Origin: Serratia sp. AKBS12
GTDB taxonomy: Bacteria; Pseudomonadota; Gammaproteobacteria; Enterobacterales; Enterobacteriaceae
Assembly (NCBI RefSeq): GCF_024793895.1
Contig: NZ_JANUSB010000002.1
Location: 124,001 to 188,000, forward strand
Reading direction: 5' to 3'
Length of the DNA stretch: 64,000 bases
Each line of letters opens with the position of its first letter. The stretch's first letter is position 1. The notes beneath the pieces were generated by a model. It was not told the origin of the DNA, ran no database searches, and saw only the letters and a list, made by a program, of their open reading frames with translations. Shown here one piece after another: positions 25,620 through 34,374 of this stretch. The translations under genes and the position numbers were made by a program.

Positions 25620-27092
25620 TTACCAGTATCCCAGCCACTTCCACCATAAACTGCCAATGACCAGCCAGATCGTCAGGTTGACGACACTCATTACCAGGCC
25701 GGTTTTCCACCATTCTCCCAGCGAGACATAACCCGAACCGAAGATGATCGGCGCGGTCCCGGTTGCATAGTGGGTTAGCGACATCATCAGCGAAGAGGAA
25801 AACGCCAGGATCAGTCCAAGCAATACCGGTGGTGCGCCAAGGGCAATACCGGCGGCGAAGAAGGCGGCGAACATCGCGGTAACGTGCGCGGTGGTGCTGG
25901 CAAAGAAGTAATGGGAATAGAGATAAACCAGCGTCAGTAACAGCGTGCCACCCACCCAGCTCATCCCCATATGGGCAATAGCGGCGCCTACACTCTGCGA
26001 TAGCCAGGTAATCAACCCGAGTTTGCCCAGATAGGTTGCCATCATCACCAGTGCCGAGAACCATACCACGGTGTCCCAGGCGCCCTTGTGTTTCAGTATG
26101 TCATCCCAGCTCAGCACCCCGCTGGCCAACAGCACCGCCAGCCCAACCAGGGCCGCAGTGGTTGGGCTCACCGCCAGCGCCGGGCCGAATATCATCGCCG
26201 GAATGCCGGCCCACAATACCAGCAACAGCGCGAACACCGCCAAAGTGATTTTCTCCGGCAGCGTCACCGGCCCGAGTTCACGCAGCTTTTCCTGAGCAAA
26301 ATGCGGCGCATTCGGCGTGCTTTTGATTTCCGGTGGATAGAGGAGATAGATAACCAACGGCATAACGAACAGTGAACAGATCCCCGGTACCAGCGCCGCC
26401 AGCGCCCACATGCCCCAGGACAGCTCCACGCTGTCGTGGGTACCTTTGGCTATCAGACTGACCACCAGCGGATTAGGCGCGGTAGCGGTGATAAACATCG
26501 CCGAGGTCACCGGATTGATGTTGTAATTCACCAATGCCAGATAACGGCCAATTTTGCCCGCGGTGTTCAGTTCGGCCTTAGAGCCAAAGCTGTCGGCGAT
26601 CGACTTCATGATTGGGTGGATGATCCCACCACCGCGTGCGGTATTGCTTGGCGTTACCGGCGCCAGCGTGGTTTCCGCCAACGTCAGCGCATAGGCAATA
26701 CCCAGCGTCTTTTTGCCAAACAGCGAGATAAAGTAATAACCGATTCGCCCACCCAGGCCGGTTTTGTTCAGGCTGAGGGAAATCATGATCGAAAAACCGA
26801 TCAGCCAGATCAGAGGGTTGGAAAAACCACTCAGCGCATCACTCAACGCCGCTCCGGGCTTGCCGGGATGGGTAACTTCGGTGAGCGCCACCAGCGCAAT
26901 GGCAATGATCGATACCGCGCCTATCGGCATCGCTTTGCCGATGATGGCAATAATAGTGCCGATGAACAGTGCCAGCAGTTGCCAGGCATTGGGTTCAACA
27001 CCCTCGGGAGCCGGGATGACAAACCAGATAAGCAGCGCAGCGGCGACGGCAATCAGCGTAGGAACAGGCTTGAGCGGAGACAGTTTGTCCAT
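25620..27092 (-). CDS. DASS-family dicarboxylate/anion:sodium symporter
   Basis: This is an inner-membrane transporter of the divalent anion:Na+ symporter family (SLC13-like; relatives YbhI, CitT, TtdT), likely for a di- or tricarboxylate such as malate, succinate or 2-oxoglutarate. The 490-residue protein has about 12-14 membrane segments and the two family motifs: SNTARGGG near residue 150 and ITATAPNPL near 205, plus THYATGTAP in the second repeat. It lies alone between leuD and setA, with its own promoter expected at 27093-27200. In E. coli leuD and setA are not separated by it. The exact substrate is unknown. Confidence 0.85.
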   Translation of the reverse strand: MDKLSPLKPVPTLIAVAAALLIWFVIPAPEGVEPNAWQLLALFIGTIIAIIGKAMPIGAVSIIAIALVALTEVTHPGKPGAALSDALSGFSNPLIWLIGFSIMISLSLNKTGLGGRIGYYFISLFGKKTLGIAYALTLAETTLAPVTPSNTARGGGIIHPIMKSIADSFGSKAELNTAGKIGRYLALVNYNINPVTSAMFITATAPNPLVVSLIAKGTHDSVELSWGMWALAALVPGICSLFVMPLVIYLLYPPEIKSTPNAPHFAQEKLRELGPVTLPEKITLAVFALLLVLWAGIPAMIFGPALAVSPTTAALVGLAVLLASGVLSWDDILKHKGAWDTVVWFSALVMMATYLGKLGLITWLSQSVGAAIAHMGMSWVGGTLLLTLVYLYSHYFFASTTAHVTAMFAAFFAAGIALGAPPVLLGLILAFSSSLMMSLTHYATGTAPIIFGSGYVSLGEWWKTGLVMSVVNLTIWLVIGSLWWKWLGYW

Positions 27093-27233
27093 AACATACC
27101 CACTTTTTCAACGGATCGGCATCTCAAACAAGATGGCTGAGCGCGCTACAATCAACGCGCGGAAAGTCCGTTCAGCTTGGGGGTAAGGCGTAAGTTTCTC
27201 AATGACATATGTCAATGATGAGGGAAGTAACGA

Positions 27234-28421
27234 TCATGCTTCGCGTACCCGGCTACATAACCATAGCGACAGAGCGGCCAACGCCGTCGCCAGCCAGTAC
27301 ACCGCGTAATGGCCAAGGTTCTCCACCAGCACGCCTTGCAGGATGCCCGCCAGGATGACGCCGGTCGAAATGCTGTTGGTGAACATGGTGGTGGCCGCAC
27401 CGGGCCGACCCGGCATCAAATCCTGGAAGTACAGCATACCGATGCCAGCGATGATACCGATAAAAATCGCATTGAACAGTTGCAGCACCATCAGCGCCAG
27501 TTTGAACTGGAACAGCACCAGACCGGCGTAGAACACGATGCCGGCCACAATGGCAAACAGCATCATGCTGCGCTTGCCGAAATGCTTGACCACATAACCC
27601 GCCAGCAGCATCGCCGGGATCTCCAGCGCGGCTGCGGTGCCCATCAGCAGCCCCGCCAGCCGTTCCGGCAGGCCGAGATCGCTGGTGATATACAGGGGCA
27701 TATCAATGATATACATGGTATTGCAGGTCCACATCAGCATCGATGCGACAAACAGCCGCCGCACATCGCGGTCGCGCCAGGCGCTCGGCGGTGCAATCGG
27801 CGAGGCGTCGAGGCTACCGGTTTGCGCTGCGCGCGGTACCGACGGCAGGCAAAACCACACCAGTATGGCACAGAGCAGGAAAATGCCGGCGGCAATCAGA
27901 AACATCACGGTAAAACCGTAATTCAGCGCCAGCGCAAACGACAGCGGCGGGCCAATAACCCACGCCAGAGACAATTGGGCGCGCATCACCGAACTGAACA
28001 TCACCACTTCGCGCGCCGTACTGTCAGCATACTCACGCGCCAGGGCAAAGATTTGCGGCATGGCGGTATTGGCGATCGCCGCCAGCAGTACCCCGGCGGT
28101 AATCAGCGTCATATAGTCGCGGTTAAAGGCAAACAGCACGCAGTTCCCCACCGCCATCAGGCAGCACAGCAAAATCAGCCTGCGCCGGTCGCCGCGAGTA
28201 TCCGAGCGCTTGGCCAGCAAAAAACTGACCAGAATGCCGGCCACGGCGTTAACGGTATAAAACAGCCCGACCCACAACGGCCGCGCTTTGACTTCGGTGG
28301 TTAAAAACAGACTCAGCGTCGGCGCCTGCAACGCGCCGGCGATACCGGCAAGAAAGGCAACAATCAGGAATGCGGTGAAAATCGGGTTAAAACGGCGTGG
28401 CAACCAGCGTTTGGAATTCAT
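27234..28421 (-). CDS. setA: sugar efflux transporter SetA
   Basis: SetA is a major-facilitator exporter of glucosides and sugar analogues; it is part of the glucose-phosphate stress regulon. From the ATG at 28421 it is 395 residues (E. coli 392), with twelve membrane helices. Matches include GALQAPTLSLFLTTEV, LAKRSDTRGDRRRL and LMWTCNTMYIIDMPL, all near identical to E. coli. The frame is open 99 bases farther upstream, but that region covers the SgrS terminator, so a start there is unlikely. It lies downstream of sgrS/sgrT on the same strand, as in E. coli. Confidence 0.94.
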   Translation of the reverse strand: MNSKRWLPRRFNPIFTAFLIVAFLAGIAGALQAPTLSLFLTTEVKARPLWVGLFYTVNAVAGILVSFLLAKRSDTRGDRRRLILLCCLMAVGNCVLFAFNRDYMTLITAGVLLAAIANTAMPQIFALAREYADSTAREVVMFSSVMRAQLSLAWVIGPPLSFALALNYGFTVMFLIAAGIFLLCAILVWFCLPSVPRAAQTGSLDASPIAPPSAWRDRDVRRLFVASMLMWTCNTMYIIDMPLYITSDLGLPERLAGLLMGTAAALEIPAMLLAGYVVKHFGKRSMMLFAIVAGIVFYAGLVLFQFKLALMVLQLFNAIFIGIIAGIGMLYFQDLMPGRPGAATTMFTNSISTGVILAGILQGVLVENLGHYAVYWLATALAALSLWLCSRVREA

Positions 28422-28496
28422 ACCTGCATCCCTGACCAGAGACAAAATCGTTATGCTACAGAAGGAAATTGGCAGAAGAAAGCAGCAGCGAAAGAT

Positions 28497-28523
28497 AAAA
28501 AAACCAGTGGGTCGCCCCACTGG
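28497..28523 (-). terminator. SgrS terminator
   Basis: An 8-bp perfect stem of CCAGTGGG and CCCACTGG with a 4-base loop is followed by seven T on the minus strand. It ends SgrS and is also the Hfq-binding tail in E. coli. Confidence 0.9.
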
Positions 28524-28566
28524 CTGGTGAAATGCACCATTACTCAGAAATTGGGTTATTCAAGCC

Positions 28567-28740
28567 CTAGAGGCGCCGACGGTATTCCTTGTCCGACAGT
28601 GTCGGCAGATCCCACTGGGTGAGATGGGCCAGCATTTCCATACGCGCCTGCGGCGGCACCAGCGTCAGCCAATCGGCTTTTTGGCGGCCAATGGCGGCGA
28701 AATAGCGCTGATAAAACTGTCTGGTCAATAAAAGGTTCAT
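28567..28740 (-). CDS. sgrT: SgrT, inhibitor of glucose uptake, encoded in SgrS
   Basis: SgrT is a small protein that inhibits the glucose PTS permease PtsG (EIICB) in E. coli. The 57-residue product shares the pattern RQFYQ-YF, WL, P-R, ML--L-QWD with the 43-residue E. coli protein. It carries an N-terminal extension (MNLLLT) and about ten extra C-terminal residues (TLSDKEYRRRL). The start at 28740 is chosen because GGGGGTG precedes it, as in E. coli, and because an ATG 30 bases earlier lies outside the predicted RNA. It ends about 20 bases before the mRNA-pairing core of SgrS. Confidence 0.82.
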   Translation of the reverse strand: MNLLLTRQFYQRYFAAIGRQKADWLTLVPPQARMEMLAHLTQWDLPTLSDKEYRRRL

Positions 28741-28832
28741 AAGCCGCACCCCCGTGCTTTCATCTGACAAAATTATCGGCGTAATATAGGGAAAGATAAA
28801 TTGACGAGTTAACCGCGGAGTGTTCCTCTTTT

Positions 28833-30494
28833 ATGTCCACCTCACGCTTGCAACAACAATTCATCCGCCTCTGGCAACGCTGCCATGGTGAAACCACCGA
28901 AACCACCTTGCAGGAACTGGCAGAGGTACTCAGCTGTTCTCGCCGCCACGTGCGCTCATTGCTGGGCGCGATGCAGCAGGCCGGCTGGCTGACCTGGCAT
29001 GCGGAGGCTGGGCGCGGCAAGCGTTCGCAACTGACTTTCCACTACACCGGCCTGGCGCTACAGCAGCAGCGGGCAGAAGAGTTGCTGGAACAGGATCGCA
29101 TCGACCAGTTGGTGCAGCTGGTCGGCGACAAAAACGTGGTACGCCAGATGCTGCTTTCCCAACTGGGGCGCAGCTTTCGCCAGGGCAAGCACATATTGCG
29201 CGTACTGTATTACCGCCAGCTGTCCAATCTGTTGCCCGGCTCGGCGCTGCGCCGCTCGGAAACCCACCTGGCACGGCAAATTTTCAGCGGACTGACAGGT
29301 ATAAATGAGGAAAACGGGGAACTGGAATCCGATCTTGCCCACCATTGGCAGGCGTTAACTCCACTGCACTGGCGTTTTTATCTGCGACCGGCGATTCACT
29401 TTCACCATGGCCGCGAACTGGACATGGAGGATGTGATCCAATCGCTGACGCGCCTGATGCCGCTGCCGCTGTTTTCCCATCTCGCTCGCGTCACCTCACC
29501 GACGCCGTATGTCATCGACGTCCATCTGCACAGTCCGGACTACTGGCTGCCATGGCTGCTGGGCAGCGTCCATGCGATGATTGTGCCGCGCGAATGGCGC
29601 AGCCTGCCAGATTTCGCCCGTCAACCGGTCGGTACCGGCCCCTACAAAGTGGTGCGAAATCATCAAAATCAATTGAAAATTCACGCCTTTGACGATTATT
29701 TCGGTTTTCGCGCACTGATTGACGAGGTCAATATCTGGGTATTGCCGGAGGTGACCGAAGAGCTGGTGCACTCCGGCGTACAGCTGCAAGCCGATGACAC
29801 CGGCAAAAACGAACTGGAGAGTCGGCTGGAAGAAGGCTGCTACTTTCTGCTGTTCGACCAGCGTTCGGCGTTGGCCGCCGACCCGACGATCCGCAGCTGG
29901 CTGTGTGAGCTGATCAACCCCATTGCGTTGCTAAGCAATGCCGGGCCGGTGTACCAGCGCTACTGGTCCCCCGCCTACGGCATTTTGCCGCGCTGGCACC
30001 ACAACCGACAGTTGGCACAACAAAGCAAGCCGCCAGGTCTGACCGAACTGACTCTCACCTACTACAGCGAGCACTCCGAATTTTATGCCATCAGCGAAGC
30101 CATTGAGCCGCTGCTGGCACAGCACGGCATCAGGCTGAAGGTGCAAATCATCGATTACGATTGCTGGCACCAGGGCGCAGCGCACAGCGATATCTGGCTC
30201 GGCAGCGCCAACTTCTACTTGCCGCTGGAGTTTTCGCTGTTTGCTACGCTGTATGAATTGCCGCTGATGCAGCACTGCATGAGCGAAGATCTAAATCAGG
30301 ACGCGGCGCAATGGCGTGACAATACCCTGCCGCTGGCAGAATTCTGCCAGCGCCTGGTCAGCCGTCATCATCTGCACCCGCTGTTTCACCACTGGCTGCA
30401 ATTGCATGGTCAACGCAGCATGCGCGGGGTGCGCATGAATACGCTCGGCTGGTTCGATTTCAAATCCGCCTGGTTCGCACCGCCGGAGGCATAA
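28833..30494 (+). CDS. sgrR: glucose-phosphate stress activator SgrR
   Basis: SgrR activates sgrS when sugar phosphates accumulate and also regulates itself. The 553-residue protein (E. coli 551) has an N-terminal winged helix (about 1-100; [20 protein letters not shown] is the recognition region) and a large C-terminal solute-binding-like domain (SBP_bac_5 type) from about 160, which probably senses the signal. It is divergent from sgrS with about 70 bases between. No signal peptide is present, in line with a cytoplasmic regulator. The next genes are thiBPQ, as in E. coli. Confidence 0.95.
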   Translation: MSTSRLQQQFIRLWQRCHGETTETTLQELAEVLSCSRRHVRSLLGAMQQAGWLTWHAEAGRGKRSQLTFHYTGLALQQQRAEELLEQDRIDQLVQLVGDKNVVRQMLLSQLGRSFRQGKHILRVLYYRQLSNLLPGSALRRSETHLARQIFSGLTGINEENGELESDLAHHWQALTPLHWRFYLRPAIHFHHGRELDMEDVIQSLTRLMPLPLFSHLARVTSPTPYVIDVHLHSPDYWLPWLLGSVHAMIVPREWRSLPDFARQPVGTGPYKVVRNHQNQLKIHAFDDYFGFRALIDEVNIWVLPEVTEELVHSGVQLQADDTGKNELESRLEEGCYFLLFDQRSALAADPTIRSWLCELINPIALLSNAGPVYQRYWSPAYGILPRWHHNRQLAQQSKPPGLTELTLTYYSEHSEFYAISEAIEPLLAQHGIRLKVQIIDYDCWHQGAAHSDIWLGSANFYLPLEFSLFATLYELPLMQHCMSEDLNQDAAQWRDNTLPLAEFCQRLVSRHHLHPLFHHWLQLHGQRSMRGVRMNTLGWFDFKSAWFAPPEA

Positions 30495-30540
30495 TCGTCT
30501 TTCGCCGAAGACGCAGACTCTTTACAATAGCGCCGTCTCA

Positions 30541-30618
30541 ACGGGGTGCGGAAGACAGTTTCCGCTGAGAGCAAACCCGTCGAACCTGAACCGGCTAATA
30601 CCGGCGGAGGGATTTGAG
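30541..30618 (+). promoter_or_regulatory. TPP riboswitch (thi box) of thiBPQ
   Basis: The segment reads GGGGTGC (30544-30550), CTGAGA (30566-30571), AACCCG (30575-30580), GAACCTGA (30583-30590) and GGAGGGAT near the end, the conserved thi-box order. Binding of thiamine diphosphate should shut off the thiamine uptake operon. TACAAT at 30524-30529 may be the -10 of its promoter. Confidence 0.95.
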
Positions 30619-30682
30619 CATCGCCAACGGATAACCCGCTTGCCTTCTCAGAAACCTTGCCCCCTTATTCCAGGAGTGCAAC

Positions 30683-31669
30683 GTGATCAAAAAATACCTG
30701 CCCTGTCTGTTAATGCTGCTGGCCGCTCCGGCGCTGGCGAAAGAAACGCTGACGGTTTACACCTATGATTCCTTTGCCGCCGATTGGGGCCCTGGCCCGG
30801 CTATCAAAAAAGCCTTCGAGGCCGACTGCGACTGCGAACTGAAGTTCGTCGCGCTGGAAGATGGGGTTTCCCTGCTTAACCGGCTGCGGATGGAGGGCAA
30901 AAACAGCCCGGCCGACGTGGTACTGGGACTGGACAACAACCTGCTGCAGGCCGCCGAGCAAACCGGGCTGTTCGCGCCAAGCGGCGTCGATACCGCCAGT
31001 CTGACGGTGCCGGGCGGTTGGCAAGACCGCACCTTCGTGCCCTACGATTACGGCTATTTTGCTTTCGTCTATAACAAGCAGAAGTTGAAAAACCCACCGA
31101 AGAGCCTACAGGAACTGGTCAGTAGCGACCGACCATGGAAAGTCATTTATCAGGATCCGCGTACCAGTACCCCCGGATTGGGCCTGCTGCTGTGGATGCA
31201 GAAAGTCTATGGCGATCGCGCCCCGCAGGCGTGGCAACAGCTGGCGAAGAAAACCGTCACCGTGACCAAGGGCTGGAGCGAAGCCTATGGCCTGTTCCTG
31301 AAAGGGGAAGGCGATTTGGTGCTCAGCTACACCACCTCCCCGGCCTACCATCTGATCGAAGAAAAGCAAGACCTGTACGCCGCCGCCAACTTCAGCGAGG
31401 GTCACTACTTGCAGATCGAAGTGGCCGCCAGGCTGAAAGCCGGCAAACATCCGCAGCTGGCCGAACGGTTTATGCAATTTATGCTGACGCCGGCATTCCA
31501 GAACACCATTCCGACCGGCAACTGGATGTATCCGGTGATCAACACCACGCTGCCGGCGGGCTTTGATTCGATACAGGTACCGCAGACCGCGTTGCAATAC
31601 AGCGCGCAAGAGGTGGCCAAACAGCGCAGCAACTGGATCCGTACATGGCAAACCGCCGTCAGCCGCTGA
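30683..31669 (+). CDS. thiB: thiamine-binding periplasmic protein
   Basis: ThiB (TbpA) captures thiamine and its phosphates in the periplasm for the ThiPQ ABC transporter. The 328-residue protein starts at a GTG with AGGAG upstream and has a signal peptide (about 1-19, IKKYLPCLLMLLAAPALA, with cleavage after ALA). Domain content is a family 1 solute-binding fold with YDSFAADWGPGPAIKKAFEA, DVVLGLDNN and TVTKGWSEAYGLF. It is the first gene after the TPP riboswitch. Its 3' end overlaps thiP by 25 bases. Confidence 0.96.
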   Translation: MIKKYLPCLLMLLAAPALAKETLTVYTYDSFAADWGPGPAIKKAFEADCDCELKFVALEDGVSLLNRLRMEGKNSPADVVLGLDNNLLQAAEQTGLFAPSGVDTASLTVPGGWQDRTFVPYDYGYFAFVYNKQKLKNPPKSLQELVSSDRPWKVIYQDPRTSTPGLGLLLWMQKVYGDRAPQAWQQLAKKTVTVTKGWSEAYGLFLKGEGDLVLSYTTSPAYHLIEEKQDLYAAANFSEGHYLQIEVAARLKAGKHPQLAERFMQFMLTPAFQNTIPTGNWMYPVINTTLPAGFDSIQVPQTALQYSAQEVAKQRSNWIRTWQTAVSR

Positions 31670-33249
31670 TCCCCGCCTGGCTGTGGCCGGGGCTGATTGC
31701 CGCGGGTCTGCTCCTACTGGTCGCCGCGCTGGCGTTCGGCTCGCTGTGGCGACACGCGCCGCAAAGTGACTGGCAGGGCCTCTGGCACGACGCCTATTTG
31801 TGGCACGTGGTGCGCTTTACCTTCTGGCAGGCGTCATTGTCCGCGCTGATTTCCGTGCTGCCGGCCATTGTGCTGGCGCGGGCGCTATACCGTCGGCGCT
31901 TTCCCGGCCGCACGCTATTGCTGCGGCTGTGCGCCATGACGCTGGTGTTGCCGGTGCTGGTGGCGGTATTCGGGTTGCTCAGCGTCTACGGACGGCAGGG
32001 ATGGCTGGCGGCACTGTGCGGCTGGCTGGGGATTGACTACCAGTTTTCACCGTATGGGCTGCAGGGCATTCTGCTGGCGCATATGTTCTTCAACTTGCCG
32101 CTGGCGACGCGATTACTGTTGCAGGCATTGGAAAACGTTCCGGTGGAACAACGCCAACTGGCGGCCCAGTTGGGCATGAACGGCTGGCAGCAGTTTCGCT
32201 TTGTCGAATGGCCGGCATTGCGTCGCCAAATATTGCCGAGCGGAGCGCTGATATTCATGCTGTGCTTCGCCAGTTTTGCCACCGTGCTGTCGCTAGGCGG
32301 CGGTCCGCAGGCCACCACCATCGAATTGGCTATCTACCAGGCACTGAGCTACGACTACGATCTTGGCCGCGCGGCGCTGCTGGCGCTGATCCAGCTTGCC
32401 TGCTGCCTGGGGCTGGTGGTGTTCAGTCAACAGCTGGGCCAGGCGCTACCGGTCGGTCATACCCAGGGCGCGCACTGGCGTAATCCGCAAGACAGCCGCC
32501 GACAACGCGTAACCGATTTTATGCTGATCGCCGCCGCCCTGCTGTTGCTAGTGCCGCCGTTGCTGGCGGTGATCGTCGATGGCGCCAATCAGGCGATGGC
32601 CAGTGTGCTACGCCAACCGGTGCTGTGGCAGGCGCTGCTAACCTCGCTGTACATCGCCGTCGGCGCCGGCCTGCTGTGCGTGTTGCTGACCATGATGCTG
32701 GTGTGGAGCAGCCGCGAGCTGAAACTGCAACAGCGTCTGCGCTGGGGGGAAACGCTGGAACTGAGCGGCATGGTGATCCTGGCGATGCCGGGCATCGTGC
32801 TGGCCACCGGTTTCTTCCTGCTGCTGAGCGATACCGTTGGGCTGCCGCAGTCGCCGTACGCGCTGGTTATCCTGACCAATGCGCTGATGGCGGTGCCGTA
32901 CGCCCTGAAGGTGCTGGAAACGCCGATGCGCGATCTGGCGGAGCGCTATAATCCCCTGTGCCTGTCGCTGGGCATGCAGGGCTGGCAACGGCTGCGCTGG
33001 GTTGAACTGCACGCGCTGCGGCGACCGCTGGCACAGGCGCTGGCCTTCGCCTGCGTGCTGTCGATCGGCGATTTCGGCGTGGTGGCGTTGTTCGGCAATG
33101 AGCAGTTCCGTACTCTGCCCTTCTACCTTTACCAGCAAATTGGCGCTTATCGCAGCAACGACGGCGCGGTCACCGCGCTGATACTGCTGATGCTGTGCTT
33201 CCTGCTGTTTACCCTGATTGAACGCTTACCGGGCCGTACGGCCCGATAG
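31645..33249 (+). CDS. thiP: thiamine ABC transporter permease
   Basis: ThiP is the inner-membrane permease for thiamine uptake. The 534-residue protein (E. coli 536) is a fused double permease with about 12 membrane segments and two EAA-type coupling loops, at QLAAQLGMNGWQQFRFVEWP and LSLGMQGWQRLRWVELHALR. It starts ATG (MANRRQPLIPAWLWPG) inside the thiB 3' end. In E. coli thiQ follows thiP closely; here 107 bases, including an ERIC-like sequence, lie between thiP and the thiQ start. Confidence 0.96.
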   Translation: MANRRQPLIPAWLWPGLIAAGLLLLVAALAFGSLWRHAPQSDWQGLWHDAYLWHVVRFTFWQASLSALISVLPAIVLARALYRRRFPGRTLLLRLCAMTLVLPVLVAVFGLLSVYGRQGWLAALCGWLGIDYQFSPYGLQGILLAHMFFNLPLATRLLLQALENVPVEQRQLAAQLGMNGWQQFRFVEWPALRRQILPSGALIFMLCFASFATVLSLGGGPQATTIELAIYQALSYDYDLGRAALLALIQLACCLGLVVFSQQLGQALPVGHTQGAHWRNPQDSRRQRVTDFMLIAAALLLLVPPLLAVIVDGANQAMASVLRQPVLWQALLTSLYIAVGAGLLCVLLTMMLVWSSRELKLQQRLRWGETLELSGMVILAMPGIVLATGFFLLLSDTVGLPQSPYALVILTNALMAVPYALKVLETPMRDLAERYNPLCLSLGMQGWQRLRWVELHALRRPLAQALAFACVLSIGDFGVVALFGNEQFRTLPFYLYQQIGAYRSNDGAVTALILLMLCFLLFTLIERLPGRTAR

Positions 33250-33356
33250 ATTTCACGCCGCCAAAGGCGCGGCGAGCAAGTGCGTAGCCGGTTCCCGAGA
33301 AGACAGGAACCTCTGATGCCAGCCAGCGGCGCGGTACTGTGAAAAATGAAGGATCT
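33250..33356 (+). repeat. diverged ERIC-like sequence between thiP and thiQ
   Basis: The 107-base gap shows the layout of an ERIC element: GGCGCGGCGAGCAAGTGCG near the left, a central inverted repeat GGTTCC/GGAACC (33292-33297 and 33308-33313), and a right part CAGCCAGCGGCGCGG followed by TGAAAAATGAAGG, which parallels the ERIC right end CAGCCAACG ... TTGAAGTATGACGG. The match is only partial and by eye. If correct it is a decayed copy that also provides the AAGGA ribosome site of thiQ. Confidence 0.4.
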
Positions 33357-34058
33357 ATGCTAGAGCTTGATAACCTGACCTATCTGTATGAACACCTGCC
33401 GATGCGCTTTGATCTGCGTATCCAGCCGGGTGAGCGCGTGGCGGTACTCGGCCCGAGCGGCGCCGGCAAAAGTACCCTGCTGAGCCTGATTGCCGGTTTT
33501 CTGCCGGCCGCCAGCGGCAGGCTGCGACTTGACGGCGGCGATCATACCCACACGCCGCCGGCGCAGCGGCCGGTGTCGATGCTGTTTCAGGAAAACAACC
33601 TGTTTGCCCACCTGACGGTACGGCAGAACATCGGACTGGGGCTGGATCCCGGCCTGCGTCTCAACGCCGATCATCAGAGGAGTCTGGCGCAGATCGCCGA
33701 GCAGGTCGGACTGGCGGAACATCTGTCCCGCTTGCCGGCACAGCTGTCTGGCGGCCAGCGTCAACGCGCGGCACTGGCCCGTTGCCTGATACGCCAGCAG
33801 CCGATTTTATTGCTCGACGAACCGTTTTCAGCGCTCGATCCGGCACTGCGTAGCGACATGCTGCAACTGCTGGACACGGTGTGCCGCCAGCGCAACCTGA
33901 CGCTGCTGATGGTGTCGCACAATCTGGATGACGCCGCACGCATCGCCGCACGGACGCTGCTGGTGGTGGACGGGCGGATTTATTACGACGGTTCAACGCA
34001 GGCGCTGCTCGACGGCAGCACGCCGGCAGCGCGGGTGGTGGGGATTTCGGCAAAATAG
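33357..34058 (+). CDS. thiQ: thiamine ABC transporter ATPase
   Basis: ThiQ hydrolyses ATP to power thiamine uptake through ThiP. From the ATG at 33357 it is 233 residues (E. coli 232), with Walker [10 protein letters not shown] near residue 33, the Q-loop LFQENNLF, the ABC signature [14 protein letters not shown], Walker [13 protein letters not shown] and the switch histidine in MVSHN. A GTG at 33339 would add six residues; the ATG agrees with E. coli and has AAGGA upstream. It is the last gene of thiBPQ. Confidence 0.95.
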   Translation: MLELDNLTYLYEHLPMRFDLRIQPGERVAVLGPSGAGKSTLLSLIAGFLPAASGRLRLDGGDHTHTPPAQRPVSMLFQENNLFAHLTVRQNIGLGLDPGLRLNADHQRSLAQIAEQVGLAEHLSRLPAQLSGGQRQRAALARCLIRQQPILLLDEPFSALDPALRSDMLQLLDTVCRQRNLTLLMVSHNLDDAARIAARTLLVVDGRIYYDGSTQALLDGSTPAARVVGISAK

Positions 34059-34163
34059 TGATCTGACGCGCGTTTTTTATGCTGCGCCAATAAACCTGTT
34101 GTGCGAATTTTACGCCTGTGCTTTTATAAAATTCTGTTTTTCATTATTGATGATAAGGTCCCC

Positions 34164-34262
34164 ATGATCGCATCCTCGCTGACTTCGACCCTACTAGTTA
34201 CCGCGCTACCAGCCGCGGTGGTCGTCGTGCGTGTGGTGGTGGTCGTCGGCAGTGCGCCGTAG
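34164..34262 (+). CDS. ivbL: ilvB operon leader peptide
   Basis: IvbL is the attenuation leader of ilvBN and senses charged valine and leucine tRNAs. The 32-residue peptide has the E. coli length and the same block AAVVVVRVVVVVG, ending SAP. It contains ten valine codons and four leucine codons (three CTA), encoded mainly by GTG and GTC. The terminator at 34288-34325 follows. It is too short for normal gene finders. Confidence 0.95.
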   Translation: MIASSLTSTLLVTALPAAVVVVRVVVVVGSAP

Positions 34263-34287
34263 GGTCCGAATCAACGCATCGATTCCC

Positions 34288-34325
34288 AAACCCCGCCGGC
34301 GCAAACCGGGCGGGGTTTCTTGTTT
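34288..34325 (+). terminator. ilvB attenuator terminator
   Basis: AAACCCCGCC (34288-34297) pairs with GGCGGGGTTT (34309-34318), with the T-rich tail TTTCTTGTTT to 34325. It lies between ivbL and ilvB and is the attenuator. Confidence 0.9.
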
Positions 34326-34374
34326 CTACACCCTGCTCAGCGAAGCACACCGGCTCTGAGAAAAGGATAGAAAC

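Larger units (their letters stand above)
28497..28764 (-). ncRNA. sgrS: SgrS glucose-phosphate stress small RNA
   Basis: SgrS is an Hfq-binding RNA that blocks translation of ptsG and other mRNAs when sugar phosphates build up. The predicted 5' end GATGAAAGCACGGGGGTG (28764 down) resembles the E. coli start. The ptsG-pairing core GAGTAATGGTGC lies at 28545-28534 (E. coli GAGTATTGGTG), followed by a terminator CCAGTGGG (28511-28504 in the sense of the strand) with its partner 28523-28516 and a seven-T run at 28503-28497. It carries sgrT in its 5' part and is divergent from sgrR, as in E. coli. End points are inferred from similarity; length is about 268 nt against 227 in E. coli. Confidence 0.88.

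Noticed and set aside
28422-28520. 33-codon N-terminal extension of setA
   Set aside because: It runs through the SgrS terminator and has no similarity to SetA; the ATG at 28421 gives the normal length.
34059-34163. CRP-type site upstream of ivbL
   Set aside because: TTGTGCGAATTTTACGCC has only a partial resemblance to the CRP consensus; E. coli ilvB is CRP-controlled, but I could not support a site from this sequence alone.
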